Assembly (NCBI RefSeq): GCF_003248605.1
Contig: NZ_QFPF01000081.1
Coordinates: 1 to 16,718, forward strand
Length of the DNA stretch: 16,718 nt
Direction of reading: 5' to 3'
Source of the DNA: Microbacterium sp.
GTDB taxonomy: Bacteria > Actinomycetota > Actinomycetes > Actinomycetales > Microbacteriaceae
The notes under the pieces are model-generated. The model had not been told where the DNA came from, did no database searches, and saw only the letters and a list, made by a program, of their open reading frames with translations. Positions 1 through 7,305 of this stretch are shown one piece after another. The first letter of the stretch is position 1. Each line of letters starts with the position of its first letter. The position numbers and the translations under genes were made by a program.

Positions 1-146
1 TCGTCATGGGCGCCTCGCCCGGACGGATCATCGGCGAGTTCGCGGTGCCGTTCGGCGATGATCGCGACGAGCACACGCGCTACTCCCCCGAGTTTGCCGA
101 GCTGTCGGCCGAGATCTCCGACGTGCTGAAGGCGGCGATGGCATGA
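1..146 (+). CDS. ABC transporter ATP-binding protein, C-terminal end (partial, SsuB/TauB type)
   Basis: Only the last 47 residues are inside the window; the reading frame is codons starting at position 3 and stops with TGA at 144-146. The visible tail begins VMGASPGRIIGEF and continues with an acidic stretch and RYSPEFAELSAEI. This matches the end of ATPases of the nitrate/sulfonate/taurine importer family, where a 'V(M/L)SxRPGRI' strand is followed by a short C-terminal helix. The Walker motifs lie upstream and cannot be seen. The stop overlaps the permease start in an ATGA arrangement, so the two are translationally coupled and this is very likely the energising subunit of the importer encoded by the next two genes. 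The substrate is unknown. Confidence 0.8.
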   Translation, partial: VMGASPGRIIGEFAVPFGDDRDEHTRYSPEFAELSAEISDVLKAAMA

Positions 147-931
147 CCCGCGCACGCCTGAGATCCATCCTGCTGCCCATCGCCTTCGCGACCGGCGTGC
201 TCGCGCTCTGGTACCTCACGAGCGCCGTGCTCCTCGCGCCCTCGAAGCGCTTCATCCTCCCGATGCCGCACGAGATCCTCGTCGTCGCCTTCCTCGATCC
301 CGACAACCTCGGCGACCTGCTCGAGCAGCTGGGCACGACGGCGATCGTCGCGATGACGGGACTTGCGATCGCGACGGTGATCGGCATCACCACGGCGATC
401 CTGATGAGCCAGGCGAAGTGGGTCGAGACGACGCTCTACCCCTACGCCGTCGCGCTGCAGAGCGTGCCGATCCTCGCCCTCGTGCCGCTGATCGCCTTCG
501 CGCTGGGCTACGGATTCGGCAGCCGCATCCTCGTCGTGATCCTGATCTCGCTGTTTCCGATCATCACGAACACCCTCTTCGGCCTGCACTCCGCCAACGC
601 CCAGATGAAGGACCTCTTCCGCCTCAAGCGCGCCAGCCGCTGGACCATCCTCTGGCGCCTGCAGTTTCCGGCGGCCCTGCCGGCCCTGTTCACGGGGCTG
701 CGCATCTCGGCCGGCATGGCGGTGGTCGGATCGATCGTCGCCGACTTCTTCTTCCGCCAGGGCAACTCCGGCATCGGTCTCGCGATCGACACGTACCGCA
801 ACCGCCTCGACGGCGAGATGCTGTACGGCGCCATCATCCTGGCCTCGCTCTTCGGGCTCGTCGTCTTCTGGCTGTTCGGGCTGCTCTCGCGCCTGGTCAT
901 CGGCCGCTGGTACCAGCCCGACGGCCGCTGA
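143..931 (+). CDS. ABC transporter permease, SsuC/ThiX/TauC family
   Basis: This 262-residue inner-membrane permease belongs to the binding-protein-dependent transport family that imports nitrate, sulfonates, taurine or thiamine precursors. It has an N-terminal membrane segment (about residues 9-31) and several further hydrophobic segments. The cytoplasmic coupling loop sits around residues 155-190 (LFRLKRASRWTILWRLQFPA followed by LPALFTGLRISAG), the permease signature that contacts the ATPase. The start is the ATG in the ATGA overlap with the ATPase gene. Length is normal for the family. A 94-bp C-rich gap separates it from the binding-protein gene. The family is clear; the transported compound cannot be read from the sequence. 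Confidence 0.9.
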   Translation: MTRARLRSILLPIAFATGVLALWYLTSAVLLAPSKRFILPMPHEILVVAFLDPDNLGDLLEQLGTTAIVAMTGLAIATVIGITTAILMSQAKWVETTLYPYAVALQSVPILALVPLIAFALGYGFGSRILVVILISLFPIITNTLFGLHSANAQMKDLFRLKRASRWTILWRLQFPAALPALFTGLRISAGMAVVGSIVADFFFRQGNSGIGLAIDTYRNRLDGEMLYGAIILASLFGLVVFWLFGLLSRLVIGRWYQPDGR

Positions 932-938
932 GCGCAGC

Positions 939-1013
939 ATCCCCACCCCACCCCCGGACCGCACCACACGCACCACGCGCACCCCGCATCACCCGACACG
1001 CACCATTCACCCC
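939..1013 (+). promoter_or_regulatory. C-rich, G-poor intercistronic tract (possible Rho-loading segment)
   Basis: The transcript strand between the permease stop and the binding-protein ribosome site is strongly C/A rich and holds only about nine G residues in 75 bases, unlike the balanced G/C content around it. Such unstructured C-over-G RNA is the known character of Rho utilisation sites. It could set the ratio between the membrane subunits and the binding protein. No hairpin or promoter hexamers are evident. The Rho role is inference from composition only. Confidence 0.3.
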
Positions 1014-1025
1014 TGGAGAGATCAC

Positions 1026-2174
1026 ATGAACCGCACCCGCCTTCTCGTCTCCACCGCCGCGATCGGCGCGGCCCTCTCGGTCGCGCTGACCGGCTGCGGG
1101 GGCACCGAACCGACCGCGCAGGATGCTGCAGCCGCAGGCGGTGACGGAGCGCTCAGCGCCTGCCCGGCCACGGTCGTGCTGCAGACGAACTGGTTTCCGG
1201 AGCCGGAGCACTCCGCCGCCTACGCCCTCATCGACCCGGCTGAGGCGACGACCGACCCCGACGCGGGCATCTACTCGGGCCCCGCGATCGTCGACCCGAA
1301 CATCACCATCGAGGTGCGCTCGGGTGGGCCGTTCATCGGGTTCCAGCAGTCCACGGCCCTGCTCTACTCGGACGACTCGATCATGCTCGCCATGATCGAC
1401 ACCGACGAGTCGGTCAAGCTCTCGGCCGACCAGCCCACGAAGGCCGTGTACACGCCGCTGCAGGTCAACCCGCAGATCCTGTTCTGGGATCCCGAGCGGT
1501 ACTCGTTCGACGACCTCGCCGACATCGGGCAGAGCGATGCCACGGTGCTCTACTTCCAGGGCGCGGCGTACATGGACTACCTCATCGCCCAGGGCGATGT
1601 GCGCGCCGACCAGGTCGACGGGTCGTTCGACGGCTCGGTCACCCGCCTCGTCGCCGACGAGCCGGTCGTCATGCAGGGCTACATCACGCAGGAGCCGTAC
1701 CGCCTCAAGGTCGACTTTCCCGACTACGGGCGCGACGTCGACTCGTTCCTGATCGCCGATTCGGGCTACGACATCTACGCGGCCGCGTGGTCGGGCAAGC
1801 CCGAGGTCGTCGAGGCCCAGTCCGAGTGCCTGGCTCAGCTGGTTCCCGCCATGCAGCAGTCGCAGCTCGACTACATGGAGGACCCCGAGCCGATCAACCA
1901 GGCGATCTCGGACTACCTCGTCGAGATCGACCAGTTCTTCCAGGTCAGCCCCGAGTTGGGCGCCGAGATCCACCGTGTCATGCAGGAGGAGGGCCTCGTC
2001 GCCGACGGCACCGACGGCGTCTTCGGGTCGTTCGATGCCGAGCGCATGGAGCGGATGACGACGCTCCTCGCCGAGATCTACGCCGAGTCGGGCGTCGACG
2101 TCGCCGAGGGCCTGACCGCCGAAGACATCTACACCAACGAGTTCCTCGACCCGAGCATCAGCTTCAGCTCATGA
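1026..2174 (+). CDS. ABC transporter substrate-binding lipoprotein (NMT1/ThiY-like)
   Basis: This 382-residue protein has a lipoprotein signal peptide: basic N-terminus MNRTRLL, hydrophobic core, and lipobox LTGC with the modified cysteine at residue 24. The mature part opens with VVLQTNWFPEPEHSAAYALI, resembling the 'LDWFPEPEH' start of ThiY/NMT1-type periplasmic-binding proteins that capture pyrimidine or other small heteroaromatic ligands. It would be anchored outside the membrane and deliver ligand to the permease upstream. A ribosome site GGAGAG lies five bases before the ATG. The stop overlaps the start of the enolase-superfamily gene (ATGA). Compared with simple NMT1 domains there is an insert (about residues 65-90, rich in D, T and P) and a long helical C-terminus. 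Ligand unknown; pairing with the downstream enzyme suggests a carboxylate or a related compound. Confidence 0.85.
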   Translation: MNRTRLLVSTAAIGAALSVALTGCGGTEPTAQDAAAAGGDGALSACPATVVLQTNWFPEPEHSAAYALIDPAEATTDPDAGIYSGPAIVDPNITIEVRSGGPFIGFQQSTALLYSDDSIMLAMIDTDESVKLSADQPTKAVYTPLQVNPQILFWDPERYSFDDLADIGQSDATVLYFQGAAYMDYLIAQGDVRADQVDGSFDGSVTRLVADEPVVMQGYITQEPYRLKVDFPDYGRDVDSFLIADSGYDIYAAAWSGKPEVVEAQSECLAQLVPAMQQSQLDYMEDPEPINQAISDYLVEIDQFFQVSPELGAEIHRVMQEEGLVADGTDGVFGSFDAERMERMTTLLAEIYAESGVDVAEGLTAEDIYTNEFLDPSISFSS

Positions 2175-3286
2175 CCATCGCCTCCCTCACCGCCATGCCC
2201 CTGCGGCTTGCGACCGACTACGCCGAGATGTCGCTGTTCGTCGTGCGGGCCGAGACCACCGACGGCGTCGTGGGGTGGGGCGAGAGCTGCGACAGCTTCG
2301 GCATCTCGTACCCCACCGTGCTGTCCCGGTTCGTCGACGACGTGTGGGGTCCGGTCGCGACGGGGCTCTCGTTCGACGCGGCTCTGCACGCGCTCGCCGA
2401 GAAGCGGCGGGCCGTGGGCCGCACTCTCGGTTTCGGCTATTCGGCCGCCCAGTCGATGAGTGCCGTCGACATCGCGATCCGCGACGCGCAGGCGCGCTCG
2501 GCCGGGCAGTCGCTGGCTCCCCTGGGCTCGCGAGCGAGCGAGCGCCTCCGGGTCTACGCCGGCAACAGTCACTTTCTCGAATCCCGCGAGGTCGACGGGC
2601 ACCTCGAGCTGCTTCAGCCGCTGCTCGAGCGCGGGGTGTCGATGGTCAAGATGCGCATCGGCGCCGACTGGCGCACCGCGATGCGCGTGCTGACCGATCT
2701 GCGCGCCGAGCTGCCCGACATCGACCTCATGGTCGATGGCAGCGAGCTGTTCTCGGTGGCCGAAGCCCTCGAGATGGCTCAGCGCCTGGCAGACCTCCGC
2801 ATCAGCTGGTTCGAGGAGCCGGTCTCGGCCGCGCGCCTGCCCGCGATCGCCCGCATCGCCGCGGCCTCGCCCGTGCCCATCGCCTACGGCGAGCATCTGT
2901 TCAGCGTCGAGCACATGCTCGACACAATGGATGCTGCGGCCATCTCGGTCGTGCAACCCGATGCGTCGATCTGCGGCGGGTTCGCCGGCGCGCAGCTGAT
3001 GGCGCAGACGGCGCAGGGGCGCGGCGCGCGCGTGGTCATGCACACGCACGGCAGCCCGATCACATTCGCCGCGAACGCGCTCGTGGCCGCCGCGACGCCG
3101 GGCGTCGACCTGATCGAGTACCCCTTCCACCTCTCGCCGATGCTCGATCGAGTCGCGCCGGCCGCCGGGTTCGGCATCCCCTCGATCGTCGACGGCTTCG
3201 TCGCCGTGCCGACGCAGCCCGGCCTCGGCATCGACGTCGACGCCGACGTGATCGAGGCCGGCCACCGGGCCTTTCTCGACGCGTGA
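2171..3286 (+). CDS. Enolase-superfamily enzyme, mandelate racemase/muconate lactonizing subgroup
   Basis: I place the start at ATG 2171, overlapping the lipoprotein stop; a longer in-frame opening upstream reads through the lipoprotein gene and is not real. The 371-residue product has an N-terminal capping domain (about 1-125) and a TIM-barrel domain. Likely active-site elements are K160-M-R162 on the second barrel strand, D189 in MVDGS, E215/E216 in WFEEP, E241 in YGEH, D264 in VQPD and the histidines H291/H293 before GSPI. The D/E/E set would bind magnesium and the D264-histidine pair would be the second acid/base. Where many relatives have KxK and DxN, this protein has KxR and DxS, so its chemistry may differ. 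The family dehydrates, racemises or cycloisomerises carboxylate substrates. The tightly coupled importer genes suggest it acts on the imported compound. Confidence 0.9.
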   Translation: MTIASLTAMPLRLATDYAEMSLFVVRAETTDGVVGWGESCDSFGISYPTVLSRFVDDVWGPVATGLSFDAALHALAEKRRAVGRTLGFGYSAAQSMSAVDIAIRDAQARSAGQSLAPLGSRASERLRVYAGNSHFLESREVDGHLELLQPLLERGVSMVKMRIGADWRTAMRVLTDLRAELPDIDLMVDGSELFSVAEALEMAQRLADLRISWFEEPVSAARLPAIARIAAASPVPIAYGEHLFSVEHMLDTMDAAAISVVQPDASICGGFAGAQLMAQTAQGRGARVVMHTHGSPITFAANALVAAATPGVDLIEYPFHLSPMLDRVAPAAGFGIPSIVDGFVAVPTQPGLGIDVDADVIEAGHRAFLDA

Positions 3287-3296
3287 CCGGCCCGGA

Positions 3297-3309
3297 TAGC
3301 CTGGACGCC
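3297..3309 (+). promoter_or_regulatory. Possible -10 element for a leaderless transcript
   Basis: GATAGCCT contains TAGCCT at 3297-3302, fitting the actinobacterial TANNNT -10 pattern. The GTG at 3310 lies eight bases past the last T, where transcription would begin. There is no Shine-Dalgarno-like sequence in front of that GTG. This arrangement is known for leaderless genes in actinobacteria. It suggests the epimerase gene can be expressed separately from the operon ahead of it. Confidence 0.45.
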
Positions 3310-4224
3310 GTGAACATGACCCGTGTCCAACGCGTGCTCGTCACCGGATCGCGCGGAAAGGTCGGCCGGCACGTCGTCGCGGCGCTGGTCGCCGCGGGGT
3401 TCGAGGTGCGGGGGACCGATATCGGGAGGCCGGTGTACGACGCCGACGACTCCAACGCCGTGCCGTACGTGCAGGCGGATCTGACGGATGCCGGAGCCGC
3501 TTTTGCGGTCGTGCGCGATGTCGACGCCGTCGTGCACACGGCGGGAATCCCCGAGCCGACCAAGAACGTGGCGCACGAGGTGTTCGCGACCAATACGCAG
3601 TCGACGATGAACGTGATCGAGGCGATGGAGGCTCGCAGCATCCGCCGTCTGATCAACATGTCGAGCGACTCGGTCTCGGGCATGACCTGGGCGCACCGAC
3701 CGATGGTCGGCGCCTTCTGCCCGATCGACGAGACGCACCCCGACCGCGCGCACGACGCGTACGGCCTGTCCAAGCGCGTGACCGAGATGCTGTGCGACGC
3801 GTTCGTCGCGCGCACCGACGCGTCCGCCGTGTCGATCCGCCCGACCTGGGTGCTGACGCCCGACACCTACGCCGCGAACCTGCGCCCCTTCTTCGATGAC
3901 CCCGACCTGCCGAGCGCGGTGTTCTGGGCCTACATCGACGTGCGCGATCTCGCCGACCTCGTCGTCGCCTGCCTGCGCACCCAGACCCCGGGTCACGAGG
4001 TCGTCTACGCCGCCGCGGCCGACAACATCGCAGGTCGCGACCTGCTCGCGAGTGTCGCGCGCCTGCACCCCGAGGTCGAGCTGCGCCCCGTTCCCCGCGT
4101 CGACGCGAGCGGCATCGACTCGTCGAAGGCGACACGCCTGTTCGGCTGGGCCCCGTCCCGCTCGTGGCGCGACCACCTCGACGAGCGCGGCGAACCCCGC
4201 GCTGCCGAACGGGATCAGAACTAG
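3310..4224 (+). CDS. NAD-dependent epimerase/dehydratase family protein (extended SDR)
   Basis: The 304-residue protein has the dinucleotide-binding glycine motif GSRGKVG at residues 13-19, a VVHTAGIPEP strand after the fourth beta segment, MSSDSV near 117-122 and the catalytic pair Y151-x3-K155. These identify an extended short-chain dehydrogenase acting on a sugar, sugar acid or nucleotide sugar; overall flavour is close to uronate-dehydrogenase-like enzymes. Possible starts are GTG 3283 (overlapping the previous stop), GTG 3310 and ATG 3316. I choose 3310 because a TAGCCT box precedes it. It follows the enolase-superfamily gene by 23 bases and may act in the same pathway. The last residues (RAAERDQN) are encoded by a short sequence that recurs at 14919-14939, so the C-terminus may have been altered by a repeat. 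Substrate unknown. Confidence 0.85.
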   Translation: MNMTRVQRVLVTGSRGKVGRHVVAALVAAGFEVRGTDIGRPVYDADDSNAVPYVQADLTDAGAAFAVVRDVDAVVHTAGIPEPTKNVAHEVFATNTQSTMNVIEAMEARSIRRLINMSSDSVSGMTWAHRPMVGAFCPIDETHPDRAHDAYGLSKRVTEMLCDAFVARTDASAVSIRPTWVLTPDTYAANLRPFFDDPDLPSAVFWAYIDVRDLADLVVACLRTQTPGHEVVYAAAADNIAGRDLLASVARLHPEVELRPVPRVDASGIDSSKATRLFGWAPSRSWRDHLDERGEPRAAERDQN

Positions 4225-4226
4225 CC
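4206..4226 (+). repeat. Short dispersed repeat, copy 1 (CGAACRGGATCAGAACTARC family)
   Basis: This segment and 14919-14939 agree at 19 of 21 bases, with weaker similarity continuing for another dozen bases. In each case the sequence supplies the last codons (DQN) and the stop codon of a plus-strand open frame. This copy lies 24 bases before the first 73-nt hairpin. The function is unknown. Confidence 0.6.
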
Positions 4227-4249
4227 TCACAAACCCGAGCCCGCGACCG

Positions 4250-4322
4250 GCGCGAGGACAATGACGCGGGGTGAGGACTTCTGCGGCGTCAAAGTCCTCG
4301 CGCCGCGCCACACTCCTCGCGC
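4250..4322. repeat. 73-nt long hairpin repeat, copy 1
   Basis: A 33-nt arm (4250-4282), a 7-nt loop (4283-4289) and a 33-nt arm (4290-4322). The arms start and end with GCGCGAGGA / TCCTCGCGC and contain a second GAGGACTT / AAAGTCCTC pair; about 25 of 33 positions pair, plus wobbles. Copies 2 and 3 have exactly the same length and plan. Here it sits between two convergent genes and could end transcription from both sides, although there is no U-tract for a classical intrinsic terminator. The shared length argues for a true repeat family. Confidence 0.85.
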
Positions 4323-4435
4323 CGCGCCACGCGGTAGCCGCACGCAGCCGCACGCTCGCGCCGCGCCACACTCCTCGCGCCGCGCCGCGCCGCGCCACGC
4401 GGTCGCCGCACGCAGCCGCACGCTCGCGCCGCGCC
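4298..4435. repeat. GC-rich imperfect tandem repeat (58-bp and 68-bp units)
   Basis: Unit A (4298-4355) and unit B (4356-4423) carry the same order of blocks: TCGCGCCGCGCCACACTCCT, then CGCGCC, CACGCGGTNGCCGCACGC and AGCCGCACGC. Unit B has an extra 10 bases (a GCCGC duplication). A third unit begins at 4424 and fades after about 12 bases. The first bases of unit A overlap the right arm of the hairpin, so the tandem array seems to have grown out of the hairpin's edge. It lies just past the stop of the minus-strand aldo/keto reductase gene. No coding potential is credible here. Confidence 0.75.
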
Positions 4436-4441
4436 CGAGCC

Positions 4442-5461
4442 CTACGCCAGCCCGCGGCTGCGCTGCTCGCGTCCCGCGGCGCCGTACGGCCAGGCCGACG
4501 GCTCCGGGTCGCTCGCCGCATCCAATGCCGCCAGATCCTCGGTCGAGAGCAAGACGTCGGCGCTGCCGAGGTTGTCCTCGAGCTGCGACACGGTCCGCGC
4601 CCCGAGGATCACCGAGCTGACGGCAGGCTGTGCGCCCAGCCACGCGAGCGCGATGCGCGACATCGACTGACCGTGCACCTGCGCGACCTCACGCACAGCA
4701 TCCAGCACCCGCCAGGTGCGCGCCTGAGACGACCGCAGGTCGTAGGCCTCGACCCCGCGCTCGGGGTCCTCCCCGAGACGCGTCGCTCCGGCCGGCCGCT
4801 GATCCTGCGAATACTTGCCCGCCAGCCAGCCACCGCCGAGCGGTGACCACGGCAGCACGCCGAGGCCGTTCGCCTCGCAAGCCGGGAGGATCTCCCACTC
4901 CACCTCTCGCGCCAGCAGGTTGTACTGCGGCTGCATCGAGATGAGCGGGAATCGCCCGCGGGCCATGGTCGCCGCCTGCGCGATCTGCCAGCCGAGGTAG
5001 TTCGACAGGCCCGCGTAGCTGATCTTGCCGACCCGCACGGCGTCTTCGAGGAACCCGAGCGTCTCTTCCAGCGGCGTCACCGGATCCCACGAGTGCACCT
5101 GGTACAGGTCGATGTGATCCACGCCCAGGCGGCCGAGCGTGCGATCGAGCGCGCGGCGCAGGTGGCGGCGCGAGGTGCCGGCATCCCGGGGGTCGACGTC
5201 GACGGGAAAGCGGCCCTTGCCGGCCAGCACGAGACGGTCGCGGGAGGTCGAGCTCTGCTGCCGCAGCCACTCGCCGACGATCTCCTCCGAGCGGCCGCCG
5301 CTGTACACGTCTGCGGTTTCGATGACGGTCCCGCCCGCATCGACGTAGACATCGAGCTGCGCGTGCGATTGCTCGGCGTCGGCCTCCGCACCGAACGTCA
5401 TCGTGCCGAGCGCGAGTGTCGAGACGGCGAGGCCGGACCGGCCGAGGGTGGTGTACTTCAT
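4442..5461 (-). CDS. Aldo/keto reductase
   Basis: This 339-residue NAD(P)H-dependent oxidoreductase of the aldo/keto reductase TIM-barrel superfamily starts MKYTTLGRSGLAVSTLALGT, the standard first strand. The active-site region reads IETADVYSGGRSEE (Y53), with lysine at K82 in LAGKGRF and histidine at H123 in YQVHSWD. The catalytic aspartate normally found five residues before the tyrosine is a glutamate here (E48), while the neighbouring D51 is retained. The C-terminal cofactor loop is LGARTVSQLEDNL. The gene is the last of a five-gene minus-strand operon, 24 bases after the epimerase stop, with a GAAAGG ribosome site before the ATG. It probably reduces or oxidises a sugar brought in by the operon's transporter. 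The preferred substrate cannot be told. Confidence 0.9.
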   Translation of the reverse strand: MKYTTLGRSGLAVSTLALGTMTFGAEADAEQSHAQLDVYVDAGGTVIETADVYSGGRSEEIVGEWLRQQSSTSRDRLVLAGKGRFPVDVDPRDAGTSRRHLRRALDRTLGRLGVDHIDLYQVHSWDPVTPLEETLGFLEDAVRVGKISYAGLSNYLGWQIAQAATMARGRFPLISMQPQYNLLAREVEWEILPACEANGLGVLPWSPLGGGWLAGKYSQDQRPAGATRLGEDPERGVEAYDLRSSQARTWRVLDAVREVAQVHGQSMSRIALAWLGAQPAVSSVILGARTVSQLEDNLGSADVLLSTEDLAALDAASDPEPSAWPYGAAGREQRSRGLA

Positions 5462-5485
5462 TCTCGTAAGCCTTTCGAGAGGGGG

Positions 5486-6481
5486 TCAGAAGCCGGCGAT
5501 CGGTCGCGGCCGGTAGGTGTCGACGAGCGCGTCCATGACAGCATCCATCCGCCGGTCGACGCGGCGCGACTCTGGGTGGGCGTCGTGCCACGCGATGATC
5601 TCTTCGGCGCCGCGAGCGAAGGGCACGCGGCACACGAAGTCGGGTACGAGCGCCTTGATCTTGGTGTTGTCGAACACCATCGAGTTCGCCTTGTCACCGA
5701 GCAGCGCGGCACCCCATTCGGGGTCGGCCAGGGCGATGGATGCCGAGGCCACATGCACGAGGCGAGGTTCGACGCCCGCGGCCCGGGCGATGTGCCCGTA
5801 GATCGCGTTCCACGTCAGCGCCTCGTCGGAGGTGATGTGGAAGGCCTCGCCGATGGCCTCGTCGCGACCGAAGAGCCCGACGAACGCACGGGCGAAATCG
5901 GTGTGGTGGGTGATGGTCCAGAGCGACGTGCCGTCGCCGGGTACGACCACCTCCCGCCCTTGGCGCATCCGCTCGACCACGGTCCAGCCGCCGTCGAAGG
6001 GCACCATGGTCGGGTTGTAGGTGTGCGAGGGGCGCACGATCGTCACCGGAAATCCGCTCGACCGATACGCCTCGACGAGCGCGTCCTCGCAGGCGATCTT
6101 CTTGCGCGAGTACTCCCAGTGCGGGTTGCGCAGGGGGGTCGACTCCGTCACCGGCAGCCGACTCGGCGGCGTCTGATACGCCGACGCCGAGCTGATGAAG
6201 ATGTACTGGTTCGTGCGACCGGCGAACATCGCGATGTCGGCCCTCACATGCGCCTCCTCGAAGGCGACGAACTGCACGACGACGTCGAAGCGCAGGCCTT
6301 CGAGCGCCCGCGCCACCGAGTCTGCGTCGCGCACGTCGGCGCGATGGGCTCGCACGCCTTCGGCGCCCGCACCCGATCGGCTGAGCGTGTGCACGTCGTG
6401 CCCGCAGGCCACCGCCTCGGCGACGACGGCGCCGCTGATGATGCCGGTCCCGCCGACGACGAGAATCCGTAGCACGCTCAT
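5486..6481 (-). CDS. NAD-dependent epimerase/dehydratase family protein (SDR)
   Basis: I start at the ATG at 6481, which overlaps the stop of the upstream permease gene (ATGA); a longer frame upstream is a read-through of permease DNA. The 331-residue product has the nucleotide-binding loop VVGGTGIIS (residues 8-16), SSASAYQ near 97-103 and the catalytic Y124-x3-K128 (EYSRKK). The third glycine of the loop is replaced by serine, as in the atypical SDR subgroup related to plant CSP41/mRNA-binding and sugar-epimerase-like proteins. Residues around 143-190 include IVRPSHTYNP and GDGTSLWTITHHTDFA, typical of the substrate side of these enzymes. Coupled to a sugar importer, it likely oxidises or epimerises the imported sugar. 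The exact reaction is unknown. Confidence 0.88.
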   Translation of the reverse strand: MSVLRILVVGGTGIISGAVVAEAVACGHDVHTLSRSGAGAEGVRAHRADVRDADSVARALEGLRFDVVVQFVAFEEAHVRADIAMFAGRTNQYIFISSASAYQTPPSRLPVTESTPLRNPHWEYSRKKIACEDALVEAYRSSGFPVTIVRPSHTYNPTMVPFDGGWTVVERMRQGREVVVPGDGTSLWTITHHTDFARAFVGLFGRDEAIGEAFHITSDEALTWNAIYGHIARAAGVEPRLVHVASASIALADPEWGAALLGDKANSMVFDNTKIKALVPDFVCRVPFARGAEEIIAWHDAHPESRRVDRRMDAVMDALVDTYRPRPIAGF

Positions 6482-7305
6482 TTGACGCCTCCTGCGGTGA
6501 GGCCGCTGACGATGCGGCGCTGGAAGATGAGCACGAGGATGATGAGCGGGATCGTGACGATGACGCCCGCCGCCATCTGCGTGCCGTAGGGCTTGTCGTA
6601 CTGCGAGATGCCGGTGAACTGCGCGATCGCGACGGTGACCGGTTGTGCGGCCGGCGTCTGCGACATCGCGTTGGCGATCATGAACTCGTTCCACGCCGAG
6701 ATGAAGACGAGGATCGCCGTGGTGAAGACGCCGGGCACCGCGAGGGGAAGGATGATCTTGCGGAACGCCTGCCCGCGCGTGCACCCGTCGACGCGCGCCG
6801 CGGCCTCGAGCTCCCAGGGCATCGCCCGGAAGAAGCTGACGAGGATGTAGACGCCGAGCGGGAGCGCGAAGCTCACGTCGGGGATGATCATGGCCTGGTA
6901 CGTGTCGATCCATCCGAAGTCGGCGAAGAGCTGGAAGAGCGGCGTCAGGATGGCGACGCCGGGAAACATGGATGTCGCAAGAAAGAGCCCCAGCACGATG
7001 TTCTTGCCACGAAACTCCAGCCGTGCGATCGCGTATGCGGCGGTCACCCCGAAGAAGAGGGCGATGATCGTGACGCTGCCGGCGATGATGACCGAGTTGC
7101 GCAGGGCGAACACGAAGGTGTTCTGCGCGCCGAACACGGCGGCGTAATTCTCGAGTGTCGGCACGATCGGCCACAAAGTGTTGTCGAAGATCTCGTCGGG
7201 CCCCTTGAGACTGGTCACCAGCATCCAGTAGAAGGGCGCCAGGCAGAAGAACGTGATGGCGGCGAGCGCGACGTAGGTGCCGACGGTGCCCCAGCGAACG
7301 GTCAT
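6478..7305 (-). CDS. Carbohydrate ABC transporter permease, MalG family (CUT1)
   Basis: The ATG at 7305 overlaps the previous permease stop. The 275-residue protein has an N-terminal membrane helix (about 10-31), a CUT1 extracellular segment (DEIFDNTLWPIVPTLENY), several hydrophobic spans and the cytoplasmic EAA loop EAAARVDGCTRGQAFRKIIL followed by PLAVPG, which docks to the ATPase. It ends with the typical FQRRIVSGLTAGGVK tail of MalG-type proteins. It pairs with the MalF-type permease next to it to form the membrane channel of a sugar importer. No ATPase gene lies in the operon, as is common in actinobacteria where a shared MsiK-like ATPase serves many importers. Confidence 0.93.
   Translation of the reverse strand: MTVRWGTVGTYVALAAITFFCLAPFYWMLVTSLKGPDEIFDNTLWPIVPTLENYAAVFGAQNTFVFALRNSVIIAGSVTIIALFFGVTAAYAIARLEFRGKNIVLGLFLATSMFPGVAILTPLFQLFADFGWIDTYQAMIIPDVSFALPLGVYILVSFFRAMPWELEAAARVDGCTRGQAFRKIILPLAVPGVFTTAILVFISAWNEFMIANAMSQTPAAQPVTVAIAQFTGISQYDKPYGTQMAAGVIVTIPLIILVLIFQRRIVSGLTAGGVK

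Noticed and set aside
1..2174. Thiamine precursor importer (ThiXYZ) with a TPP riboswitch
   Set aside because: The binding protein is only loosely ThiY-like. The operon's 5' end is outside the window, no riboswitch is visible, and the linked gene is an enolase-superfamily enzyme.
4225..4441. Small RNA or tRNA gene in the convergent gap
   Set aside because: The structure is the hairpin repeat and a GC-rich tandem array. There is no cloverleaf, and no promoter was seen.
2884..4521. 545-codon minus-strand frame opposite the enolase-superfamily and epimerase genes
   Set aside because: It has an arginine- and alanine-rich shadow composition and runs through the GC-rich intergenic repeat. The plus strand has intact enzymes.
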